Shown one piece after another: positions 36,540 through 48,500 of a stretch of 64,000 nucleotides of DNA (position 1 is its first letter; each line of letters starts with the position of its first letter). This stretch comes from Ciona intestinalis. Lineage: Eukaryota; Chordata; Ascidiacea; Phlebobranchia; Cionidae. Location of the stretch: positions 2,549,096 through 2,613,095 of the forward strand of contig NC_020173.2 in assembly GCF_000224145.3 (NCBI RefSeq), given 5' to 3'. Under the pieces are notes generated by a model that was given only the letters and a program-made list of their open reading frames with translations, searched no databases and was not told the DNA's origin. The position numbers and the translations under genes were made by a program.

Positions 36540-38393
36540 TTTTTGGCAATTTCCTTAGAATTTCCGAAAAACCAACTACTCTCGCGAAAACGCGAAACTG
36601 AATAAAGCGCGTTTGGTGAATGGAAACTTAAATCCAGCGGTTGAAATGTGCAGAATTGAAATAACGTTCATATTTTGGGGAGCAGCGATATAATATTGTC
36701 TCAAAATAGAATATAAATGGGCAGTATGAACGCCATTAATGTATTTTACATTATGTACATATGCAACTTTTATATTTAACAAGCTAGTTGTTAATATAGA
36801 GCTTTGTAAAAAGCAATCGATAGTTATTGATTTACCACGATCGAAGTATTCTTAGCGAGTTGTGAAGGTGCCGCCATAAAAACGAAAGTTATAATGGTTT
36901 GTGTGGGCTATATATAGGGCCTTTACTCAGACGTTAATAGTATGAGCTGAACGGATCAAATTGGGTTTAATTGCAGCATTGGGCGTTTAATTACTTTCTT
37001 CAAGATGTGTGGTCGCAATACAAAACACCACATTTCTTGTATTGTAACCAGACACAGCAATAAACGGTGTTTGTATTTCCTTGAGCTGTTTAAATTTACA
37101 CGACACTTCCTGCCCTTTTATCACGCGCACATTTGAGCTCTAGGCGGGCTAACATTTAAAACGGAGAAGGTGTTATCAGGGCCGTGCCGTTTTTTCAGTT
37201 ACACAGCGATAAGAAAGCTCTAAAGTCTACAATTTTCAAACAGTGTACCTGTATTTACATACAAGTTTTGACAAGCAGCAGTTACGAGGAAAAAGCAGAT
37301 AGTTGATTAATGGAACTTGATCGTTATGCATGGCAACGCGCGGTTGCATTATTCATCGTAAAGTACGCGCAGAACTTAACAGCCGGGTAGTGACTGTTCA
37401 GGATATACCTACAGTGTGTTGCATGCAGCTAGAGCGGGTAACTGAATTATACAGAAAGGTTAAGCATGTATGACGCTTGGTAACGTTTTCAGCAGCGGGC
37501 ATAAAAGGAACAAAGCGACTGCTGGAAATGTGTAAAATGGTTGGACACTCAAAAGTAAACACTGCATAGTTTATGTTTAACACCCGACGTTCGTTGGGTT
37601 TTGTTATCCATTTGTGTTCTTGGATTACATTTGGCAGTCGCATGCATGGTTAGACCAATTTAACGAAGATATAGTATTACAAATCAAATAATAACATTTA
37701 TACAAACAATTTTCTAGAAAGGATTTTTTTACTATTTTTTTGTATTGAATTACCACCTCTCGCTGTTTAACGATCTTCACATCAGAAGTTAAAGCACTGT
37801 TCGGCTTGCTCAAGGCTGCCTACTGTAGACGGCTTGGTTTATTTACACAGAGACATCCTGCAACAGAGTCTATTATTTTTAGAGCCAGTTTGAATTACTT
37901 ATAAGACTGCACAGTGACAAATAAAACAAAACAATATAAACTTGAACTCCGAATTCTATTTGCAATACTGACTTCGGTCATCAGAACCAGATATCCTGCT
38001 GGTGCTAAGTGTAGTTCCGCATTTCCCGCTATATACTGTTTGAATTGTTTCGGTTGAAGACTTTATGTGGATAATGTTTTAGACTACGAGTTTAGTTTAT
38101 CACTAGGCCTATATTGGAAGTGGTGAAAGTCCGAGAGGAGCGTTGACACTTTTCTTGGTAGTACGTGTATGTTATAAACACACTTTTCTTAGGTAGTACG
38201 TGCGTTTTATAAAAACTATCGTTTGGTTGCTTATTCCATTTCCTGCGCTGTTTTAATGAATTTGATCGAAGATAAGTAATTAAAATTGATGTATATGCTC
38301 TATAATATCATTACACGTCCCGCGACGGAACTTTACCAATTCTGTTCCAGATTACTACTTGCTGGATGGCTCTATACATGTGTTTAAATTAGG
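36540..38393. other. Divergent intergenic region, TBC1D31 and the CaaX-protein gene
   Basis: 1.85 kb with no convincing coding sequence. It is less repetitive than other intergenic stretches here. It holds a ~35-bp tandem duplication at 38149-38217 (CACTTTTCTTGGTAGTACGT and CACTTTTCTTAGGTAGTACGT) and scattered GC-richer motifs around 37120-37400 (for example ACGCGCGGTTG). An AAATTAG lies one base before the ATG at 38394 and could be a trans-splice acceptor. Confidence 0.55.
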
Positions 38394-41300
38394 ATGAATT
38401 TCAACCGAGATAGCTCGGTCTATAATCGCCGAAGGGCGTTTATGAATCGAAGTTGCTCCGGGTATTTGAAAGGGGGAATCACCTCAACATCGAAAGATAG
38501 CCTTGATGACGACATTGATGACGCAACCTCTGAAACGTCATCAGTGCAAAGTACAAACAGCACAAGGAGTTATAAAAGTTGGAGGCAAGCACACAAGAGG
38601 AGGAGAAGAGAAAAACTAGAGAGAACACAAAGTTTGTTCGGTGATGCAACATCAAGGGATTATAGGGAAGAAAGAAGAAGGCAAATTGATCCATTCACAT
38701 TTGATATAAGAAGGTAAGGATGTTGGTCTCATTTAGTTTGTAATTTATAGTAAAGTAATATTCCATTTACCAATGTAGGTCAGCAACATCCTATACACCA
38801 ATGCTTCTTGATTCATTTTAGTATGTGGGTCCTTTTATAGAACACACAACAACCTTGGCGTCCGCTCCATCATTAAAATCACTCCAACTTTGTTTACGTT
38901 TTTTTGTACTGCGTGTTTTATTCACCACTTTGGAGCAAGTATGAACTCTGAAATAAACAAGGCATGTAATAAGCAGAGGTGTGCTATAATGACCCATAAT
39001 AATACCACTCTTCGGATCGCCAGTTGCGAAGCTGTGACCCAACTTTGCACGACGTGAATAATTTAAAACGTTTTGATCAATGTTCTATTACAGGACCCCA
39101 ATTCATTCTATGGAAGGATCGGTAGATCCTGGACTCAAAGAAGGTAACTTTATCATAACTGTCCGGTGTGTATAAATCCAACACACGATTTTCAAAAATA
39201 TACTAAAAATTAAACGCGATTTTCTAAAATGTACTTCTGCATATATAGTAGGGTGGGGGAAGATGGGACACCTTTTTATTCTATTTTCTCGTCTTATTTG
39301 GAAAAAATTATAAACCCGTATCCTCACGACTTTTAAAGACCGTTGTTAAATTTTAAAAAACACGATCAGGATATTTAGATATTATGTGCTAAAGGTGTCC
39401 CATATTCCCCCATAGTACTATACAATAAAAATTCTCGCGTGTTCAAACCACCAAACTTCTGAAAAACGTCCAAGACGTTGTTGCAACCTAAACATTAAAG
39501 TTCAACGTATATAACCAGTATTCTAAGATGATCTTTCCCTTAGTTTTATTCATATATACTATTATATTACTGGTGATTTCATTCTCTGTTGTTCCAATAA
39601 TTTGATCTTCGCTATCGTCTGCAACAACTTTATGTTAAGTTATGTTTCTTTTCGTTTCAGATTCCAGAAATATTTCGTCATCTTCCGTTGACATCGATAT
39701 ACCTCGTCATGACGTCACAACAGACAATTATGACGTCGGCCAGTTCAATGAGCTTTCAACAATCATCCAATCACCGGTCGAGCCATTCTATTCGTCGTCT
39801 TCACTAGATTCATTATCCGAAGGCGAATCGGGAAAACCGAAGATTTCCGAAGACGACGTCATTCGACATCAGAAATGGCCGACGTCAGAGGAGCACAAGG
39901 AGACGCGTGATTGGTTGATTTCAAAATCCTCTCCGCCACCACAGAATGAATACGTCATAAAAAAGATTCCAAACGTCATAGAGAAATCAAAAGAAATAAC
40001 AAAAAGGTAACGACTCTAACACGCTTGAAACAAATGTAAACGGAAGTTACAGCATCATAGAGAACAGACATTTTTAATTGAGAAATGCCCATGTATTGCC
40101 CGCTGTCGTTTGCTTATACTCTTTTTAAAAAGTAAGCGCTTGCCCGCCTCTTAAAAAAAATTATTGATCAATTTGATGTTTTGCCTGAGTTTTTTTCCAC
40201 CAAAACCCAAGCAATCAAAGGCTACTTCCATACAGATCCAAAGAACCGAACCTGGCTCTTGCGTTTGGTGCTGGAGGTCTGAACGAACTTAGCCGAATAT
40301 TTGAATCAAGGCAAGCGACAGGGGAACACAGTGAGGTTGAAACACAACCCAATGTTCAATTTTTTTTAGTATGCTTCATGAATCTGCCTTTACGATTTTA
40401 TTTTATCTTAACATCGCATCAATCTTAATTCGTCATATTTACATTTCTACATCTTTTAACGTCGTAAAGACGTTATGTGCTGTCATATCCTTAGGTCTGT
40501 TACGTATCACGCTTGTATAAATATATCTGATCATATTTCCCATTGACATTTCAGGTTTTCAACCAAATTTCTGATGTGAATAACTCGGTCGATATCAGCA
40601 TTCCCAAAGTAATTAGTTCAACTCCAAGTTACCTGGAACAACCCGCTTCAAATGGTCCCGCTTCCACAGTTCCTGGGGCCGAGGATGGAAAAACAGAGGA
40701 AAAGGATTCGGATGTTTTACATGGGCAGGGAAATGAGCATCCAGAAAAGCAACAACCCAACGAAGGAGCAGGGCATATCTCGCCAACTTTACCGAATAGC
40801 TCGCACAATTCCAACGACGTTTATCCAGTATTCTCGGAAGAATTGCACGATTCCCCTGTAGGGTTTCCAAATCCGTCAGTAGAGTTGCCAGATTCTGCTG
40901 TAATGTTGCCAGATACATTTCCAGTGTTGCCAGATTCCGATGCAGTGTTACCTGATACGTCTACAATACTGTCAGATTCTCCTGCAGGGTCACAAGATCC
41001 GTCTGCAGTATTGCCAGATTCTTCAGCAGTGCTTCCAGATACATCTCCAATGTTAACAAATTCCCCAGCAGGGTCACCAGATACGTCTGCAGTATTGCCA
41101 GCAGATACGTCTCAAGTTCCGCCAGATTCCCCAGAAGTCCTTCAAGTTGCATCACCAGTATTGCCACTCTCGATGGAAAATCCTTCTGAGGAAACACACG
41201 TAGAAACACTGGATACGGCACAACCAAACGAAGGCCGTAATGAAGCAGAAGTTAATGACGATGCCACACATTCAGCAAAAGGTATAAACCGCACCACTAT

Positions 41301-41899
41301 ACATACACGTTGGGCAACATTACGACTTCAGCTAAAAAGTGATCACAATTTACTCGGAATGTATTTACCGCACACCCGCACTTAAAATTCACTATCTTAT
41401 TTCTAGAATTGTATCTTCCGTTGAAAACAGCCGATAAGTTCCAAGAACATTCCATTCACTCAGCGTCGCCGTCAGAAGAAAGTTCGTCTTTGGTGCAAGG
41501 GTCTGTTGAGGTAAGTGAGGCGACATGTTTCTAAAGAACTGAATTTTTTATCTTCGAGGTTAGATTTCTAGGACCAGAGCTCCCGGAAAACTTTGTTAGA
41601 CAAAGATTTCAGATAAAAAGGCAATGAAATTCATTGCAATTGGTTTAAAGTCGCAATCTCTGTAAACTTAAATAGCAACATCAAAGTTTCGGCAAAATCA
41701 GAACTATAAAATTGAACCCTCAGAGTTAATAGGCATATCTTCATTCACTTTATAGATGAAAAAAAAACCTAGCCACGAAGAAAATGAGGTCAAAGCTACA
41801 GAACCCGCTGGCGCTACCTTGCGAAATAGAAAAGGGATTCCAGTTTCGCCCGGCACTGACTCAAGATACGGATTATGCAATTGTTGTGCTGTTATGTGA
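38394..41899 (+). CDS. Unrecognised 597-aa acidic protein with 7-aa repeats and a C-terminal CaaX box
   Basis: Seven exons: 38394-38713, 39094-39143, 39661-40006, 40236-40335, 40555-41281, 41407-41514, 41757-41899 (1794 nt). N-terminal ~110 residues are basic, with AHKRRRREKLERT and DYREERRRQID; the rest is Ser/Pro/Asp/Glu-rich and probably disordered. Residues about 376-478 are an imperfect 7-residue repeat of the type LPDSxAV (about 14 copies). The protein ends RYGLCNCCAVM: a terminal CAVM fits a CaaX box with Met (farnesylation in known families), and the nearby Cys residues could be palmitoylated, so a membrane-attached protein is likely. Paralemmins end similarly (CxCCxxM), but no other likeness was seen. 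The last junction uses the donor GTGAGG; an overlapping GTAAGT four bases earlier would change the frame (see findings). Confidence 0.7.
39244..39422. mobile_element. MITE copy B in intron 2 of the CaaX-protein gene
   Basis: Starts TATAGTAGGGTGGGGGAAGA and ends AAAGGTGTCCCATATTCCCC then CATAGTACTATA; interior CGATCAGGATATTTAGATAT as in other copies. Terminal inverted repeats about 30 bp. No ORF. Confidence 0.9.
40864..41169 (+). repeat. In-frame 21-bp repeat array in exon 5 of the CaaX-protein gene
   Basis: Units of about 21 bp of the form TTGCCAGATTCTGCTGTAATG encode LPDSAVM, LPDTFPV, LPDSDAV, LPDTSTI, LSDSPAG, SQDPSAV, LPDSSAV, LPDTSPM, LTNSPAG, SPDTSAV and relatives. One unit has an extra codon (LPADTSQV). 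Pairs of units alternate, suggesting duplication of multi-unit blocks. Copy number is likely variable between individuals. Confidence 0.85.
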
Positions 41900-42564
41900 C
41901 CGTTAACAACAACAATGTGAGAGACGTTTATTCTAAGTGCAACTAACTTTTGTTTAAGTTGTGTGACGTCACCGCAATGACGTCATCCCCTGTTATGAAC
42001 TTCTATATTACTAGCATTTCTTCGCTCTGTGCGCCGCACTGTGAATACACAAATATTTCACACTGAGCTGTTGTAATTTTCCACAGGCAATGGCGAACAG
42101 TTATTGCGATTTGTTGAATAATCTGTGTTGATATTGCGGGAGAAGTTGGGTCACATTACGTAGTCAATATTCACGTCATATACTACGAACAACTTCGTCT
42201 AAGCATCTAAGCCTAAGGAACACTAGCTAGAAATCTTGTACTATATAGCAAGAAAGTATCTGAGCCAGTTAATGAGGCGTAGAAGTAAACCACGTTTTTG
42301 GAGTATGAAACCCATGTTATTACTCTACAGTAAGCATGAGGTGTATACACCCTGAAAGGCTCAAGTAACAACCCTAGCAGACTTCATATTAGAAGAAGAA
42401 CTCACTTAGCAGCAACAAAGTTCCAACAAAGTAAAGATTCTTGTAGCGATGTCACGTTTTAATTAAGATCAGGATACAAAAAGTGCAAATTCATGATTTA
42501 ATTCGGTTTTCTATTCCCTTAAAGGTAAGGCCCTAGGCAGAGTTGACCCATTACCACAAACTTT
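41900..42564. other. Convergent 3' region between the CaaX-protein and zinc-finger genes
   Basis: Holds both 3' UTRs presumably. A degenerate copy of the AAGCATGAGGTGTA dispersed unit lies near 42310-42345. No gene or clear poly(A) signal was identified. Confidence 0.5.
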
Positions 42565-45500
42565 TCAATTCTGTTTATGATTTGTCATGTTTTCTTGAAT
42601 CAGTTGAGGTGATGACGTCATATTTAAGTCGTTTGTGACGTTATGTACATGTTGTTGTTGTTGGGAATGGACCAATTGTTGTTGCTGTTGTTGCTGTTGT
42701 TCTTGTTGTTGCATTGCTTCTATTGCTTGCAACACACTAAGATGGCTGACCTGCTCTGTCTGTTGTTGGTCTTCATGTTCTTGTGTTTGTTGTATGTTTA
42801 TGATTGCTGCAGTGTTCTTTTTACTACCCGGTCGTTTGTCGTAAAAGTGGATATCTCTGTAACCAGAACAATTTGAAGTGAAAACAGTGATTCAGTAAGG
42901 TTTTACAACAATTTAAACTTGAAGATTCTTATCTTCAAACCTTAATTAACATCGCATAGATCCAAATCCTATTTCATTCTGTTATATTTGGGTCAGGTAC
43001 TATTACTACAGCCTGGCATGCCATGAAATCAGAACTTAGGCCAGGGGTTGGCCAATTATAATCCCAATCCTTTGAGGTAATGTGCCAACTGTGACCTAAA
43101 TTTTAGGTCTAATTACATGCCTCACTGAATGACTTAGAGTTTACAGTCAAATACTATTTAATACATTGTTAAAAGCTAATTATATTTAGTTAACAATAAC
43201 TTTTGCTCAAAACATTACCTTAAATGTCTCTTAAGCACTCCTATATGAGCAAAACACTTTCCACATTCTACACACTGGTGTGGCTTCTCCAGCATGTGAA
43301 CTGCTCGTATGTGCTTGTTTAGATTACCATGAAGACCAAAGTGTTTTCCACAAACATGGCATTTGTGGGGCTTTTCCTGTCAAAAGAATTTATTGAAATA
43401 AGAAAGAATTTTATAACTGCTTAAACAAGTATTACTCTATATGAGTAAGGTTTTACTGCATTGTAGACTGTCATCCATACCACACAATGTTAAATAAGGG
43501 ATCACGATTAGCTAAGTATATGGTGCAAAATACAATAACAACCTACAACACAGTTAGAAATAATTAGAAACCATACTTATATAAAGGTTTAATATGACCG
43601 CATATAGATTACAAACCAGTAGCAATTCTTACCTTCAAATGAACAGCATGTATATGACGCTCAAGATCAACTGGTCTTGTGAAACTCCGCGAACATTCAA
43701 AACATTTATGAAGCTGGGAATGTAAGTAGAAGGATTTGCGTTGTTAAATCTGGACTATATGATCACTTAACTTAACATTCTGTTACTTCTGCTACCAGGC
43801 ATAGTATAAACAATATATCGATGGCTCATCTGGTATAAAAAAAACGTATAGTGTATTTCCAACGTTTCGTCTGCCATGCGGTGAGACTTCATCAGGGAAT
43901 GAATTCCCTGATCATTCCCTGATGAAGTGTACCAGCAGTGACAATACAGTGTTATAACGATTTAACTGCTTCGCTATATATAAGATAAACAAAATATAGT
44001 AGGGTGGGGAAGATGGGACACCTTTAACACATAATTTCCAAATAGCCTGATCGTGTTTTAAAGAATTAACAACGGCCTGTGAATGTCGTAAAGATTCGGT
44101 TTTTGATTCATTGAATGTTCTTTGTTTACTACCAAATGGGACGAGAAAACAAAATGAAAAGGTGTCCCATCTTCCCCAACCCTACTATTCATGCAAATAT
44201 TCNNNNNNNNNNNNNNNNNNNNNNNNNNNNNNNNNNNNNNNNNNNNNNNNNNATGAAACGCAACAGTTTCGCTTGTAGTAACTGTTGCGTTTCATTCCCT
44301 GATGAAGTCTCGCCGTATGGCAGACGAAACGTTGGAAATACACTATACGTTTTTTATACCAGATGAGCCATTGATATATTACTTAACTTAACCTTATAGA
44401 AGATAATTTATATCTTTAAATGTCTTAAAACTGCCTCAGTGGGGTACAGATGGTAGCACTCCGGGTTTTGGGTAATAGGGTAACATACCTAAATCCCACG
44501 TCTCATGTGCGGTTTATTGAAGACCTTACTCTGATATAAAACAAAGAAAGCTATTGTCGCCTTAAACACTGTACTTTTTGGCAACTAAAACTAAATATGT
44601 ATTAAAAAAAAAACTAAAAAAACATCATTAAATTTCAAAATGTTCAAAAGATTGATAGCAGAATACAACACCACAACTAGAATTTAGCATTACAATCTTA
44701 CTTGATGTGTTGTTTGTGGGTTCCCTGGGTTATGAGCGGAACGAACATGGCGCCTTAGTTGAGTTGGTGCGCTGAAACGTTTCGAACATATGTGGCATAC
44801 ATGAGGACGTTCCTCCTCATAACATATGTGACTTTTGAATTGAGATTCGTCCGCAAATCCCTCCTAAAATGAGTTTGGTTTGAACATTTTATACAAGAAT
44901 CTATTCTGTACAGGTATATCTAATTGCTGAGTCCTGGATTTAAGTCCATTACTCTAACAGCCAGAATGTTACCTCTAGACCCACTCAGAAAAGTTTATAG
45001 ACTTTCACTCTATTCTATAAGGTTGAGGTCTTTAGTGAGGCACAACTGAGACATGGAGTATAGGTCCATATACAACACCCTGGGTACTACCAAGTACCAT
45101 CTATACCCCACTGATACAGTTTATATACATCATTGAATAATAGAGATTCTGTTCTATATGGGTGAAGTCTTCAGTAAGGCAAACCTGAGACCTGGAGCAG
45201 GCAGTGTGCACGGGAATTAAAACCACTGTTATACTATACATGATATTATAAATTGAACAACTTACCTGGCAGTCTGCACATTTATAACATGGCAGTTGAT
45301 TCATATGCACAGTTAACACATGACGTTTGAGTTGTATCGTCTCGGGAAAGGTCGCTCCACACTGTGTGCATTTTAAACTTAACATACGAAGAGATTTTGA
45401 GGTTCCTTTGTCTCTTTCGTGGACCCCTCGTCTGTGCCTGTAGGTCAAAGGTCAAGTTAGGGTCACTACGTAATTATGTATAAGTATGTTAATGGGATAT

Positions 45501-48500
45501 TAAGCTCTGCCTGGTAGCAATAACAGCAGAATAAACAATCTATTATGTAAAGTGTAGCTTTTTTTTCTAATTGAAAATTGTAATACAAACCTCAAATTTC
45601 AATTCTTACCTATTTAAGTCACTCATTCTTGCAAAAGTTTTTGAACACTGTGTGCATTTATGTGGTCTATCATTTGTATGCACACATCTAACGTGTTGTT
45701 TTAGATGGGTGGCAGTTTTGAAGCCTTTCCCACACTTTGTACATAGATGAGGTCTCTCTGTAGCTAACGCAACAGCTGCTACTCCAGGTAAAGCGGTTTG
45801 TTGCTGGAACTAAAAATAAAAGATTCTTGAATATAAAAACATTGTTGTATGGTTTATGTAAGCAGCCAGATTAATTTACCATTCATGTTTTTCTATGTAA
45901 AGAAAAAAGTAATACCTTTTGGTTAAAGAAAAGAAGGTCTTAAAGTACATAAAGGTATCTATGTAATTAAAATGATGTTCTGTTTTTCTTTATTTTAATT
46001 AATTAGGTTAACATCAAATTCAAAGAGATAAATAGCAATTTATTTTTAAAAAAGAGGTAATGGGCCAATTCTGGCGTAAATTTCAGGTCCTGTGACGTGT
46101 CACCTTACAGGACCTCATCCACATAGTTTAGAAAATATTATGTTATGTCATACCTTTACCCCATGGCACACATGTCTTTTTATTGTCTTATCAATAACTG
46201 CCCCACATTCAAGACAAGATTTGTTCAAATTATCTGGAAGTTGGTTCAAATCTATTTGTTGTCCAACCAATCCCATTGGTCGGTTTGAACTAACACCTTG
46301 GCTCTGATTGGTCGATTGGATCACAGCTGTAATGGGATTGGTCGGTTGTTGATTGTTGTTGTTGTCACTGTGGCGCACTTGAAGATGAGACTGTTGGATG
46401 AATTTGAACAGTTTAGGGTAAAATATGTGGTAAATTTGGGTTCTTATATAATATGCATAACATTAGGGGTACCTGGGGTGACATGTCATCCTGACTTTTA
46501 AAACAAGATAGACATCATAGGATTTAGCCGGGCAGTTTTAAATGTAAGATACTACCCTCCTACCCTGCTTAAGTGTTTATACAAACAAGCAAAATATATT
46601 GCATTCTTCACACCAATCAATCCTGTGTTTAAACTTGAGTGACTTATCCATGGTTGTCCTTGTCACTCACATGCTCACAGTCCAGTAGTTGAATCTACTG
46701 CAGTGTGTGAATAGGCAGACATGACTATTGGTTGATTTGGTCATTATTACCCTTCTATAAACCAAAGTATTAAATTACCTGTAGTTGTGACGCTTGTGAG
46801 AAACCTTCCCCACATACTGTGCACCAGAACGGCTGTGGATGAGTTGACATAACATGGTGCTGTCGATATAATGCATAAAGTTGAAGCAATATTTTTAATT
46901 TATCCTAAATAGTTCTATTACTAATAAATAGATGACACCTATTTATCCTTGTGGTGGACAGCAACAGTAATTTAACACAGGAGTTCTGTTTTATACACCT
47001 TGTGTCAACTTTAGAGTTACCACATATGTAACTTTGTGGATGTTTATTTTTTTAGATTTCTTATTTCTTTATTGCATGGCTGGTTATTTAGACAAGCCAT
47101 TAGTGACCACTGAGTTGGAGCAATGACGGTTAGGTTTCTTGTCTAATGACACATACGCCCATAATGCTGGGCGATAACAAAATAGACATACCTGCAACAT
47201 GGCTGCATTTTCAAACATTTGCCCGCACTCAAAACATCGGTTGACTTGTGCTACAGGTACAACAACTGTGCTTGTTGGTTGCTGAAGGTTGAAATGGTTG
47301 TGGTTTTGGATCGCTAATGCTGTTTGGACTGGTGGAACAATATCGTTAATGTAAGTGTGAGGGTCAATTGACCCAGACTGGCTGAAATTCTAAGTTTCAT
47401 GATATGCCTTGCTAAAGGACCTCATCCAAGGTTGTTTGGGATGGGGGGAAATATAGTAGGGTGGGGAAGACAGCCAGACAGGAAACCCTAAGCACATAAT
47501 AACCAAATATCCTGGCCTTGTTTTAAACATTTAACAATGGCCTATGGGAGTCGCCAGGATACGGTTATATAACTTTTTGATGTTTTTTGTTTATTACTAA
47601 ATGGAAGAAAAAAAACAAAATCAAAAGGTGTCCCATCTTTCCCCACCCTACTATATAATGTGTAGCCAATTTGACAAAGTCTTGAAGAATACTTAAATAA
47701 TAAAGCATAGGAAATACCTGCATTCTTAGTACTTTCATCCACACCATGCACTCGTATCATGTGAGTTTTAAGATAAGATGAAATGGAAAACTGCTTGGAG
47801 CAAATTAAACATTGAAAGTTCTTTTCTTTCGTATGGACGGCCTGAGAACAAGGAAAAAGTTAATCAACACATTATTGGAAGTAAACCATTAAAACATTAG
47901 TATATTAATAATTTTCTAGAATAAAAGGAGAAACAGTTCTCTGATTTATGTTACTGTAATCAATAAAAATAAATTTATGTTTTATCGGACTTTCGAATTG
48001 TTGAAAAACCATAATTTTACCTAGCATCTCATACGACCCACACTCATATATTCCTACCTGTATATGGTGCTTAAGGTTGCCAGCCTCTGCGAATGTCCAT
48101 CCACATTTAGAACACGAATGGTTCCGTTCTCGCATGTGAACGCTTCTAAGATGGCGGTTTAAATCACTTCGACGACCAAAACCTTTTCCACACTGCTCGC
48201 ATTTGTTGGGCTTGTTCTACAAAAAAGTTGGTGTAAAATAAAAGGTCTAGGCTTATCACATAGTTTATGCAATACAGTCTGATGCCTTAGCACAAACTAG
48301 AGGTTACGGATTTAAAATAAGGCTTGTCAATGCTACCAATATAGACATATGTGTCCTTGTGACACACTGAACAACAATTGCGCCCAACGAAGTACAGAAT
48401 AAAAAGTTGTCCAAATCAAATTGTCAGCCATACATAAACCAAAAATTAAAAAATTTAGGCTCAAGGTATAACGTAATGGGTGTCTGGTATAAGGTGTCAC

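Larger units (their letters stand above)
43812..44381. mobile_element. Foldback transposon with ~85-bp inverted repeats, carrying a nested MITE
   Basis: Left arm 43812 to about 43900 (ATATATCGATGGCTCATCTG, GTATAGTGTATTTCCAACG, TTTCGTCTGCCATGCGG, GACTTCATCAGGGAATGA) is the near-perfect complement of the right arm about 44293-44381. Between the arms lie MITE copy C (43995-44189), an N run and a short second inverted repeat (GAAACGCAACAGTT / AACTGTTGCGTTTC). A related fragment with CGACGTTTCGTCTGCCATTC is at 24825-24860. In the zinc-finger gene intron 43714-44701. Confidence 0.85.

Noticed and set aside
41757..41904. Last exon of the CaaX gene read from the acceptor in phase 0 as the main product
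   Set aside because: The frame is open but its composition (LALPCEIEKGFQ...) is unlike the rest of the protein; the other frame continues the Lys/Glu/Pro-rich composition and ends in a CaaX box. Kept as an alternative in findings.
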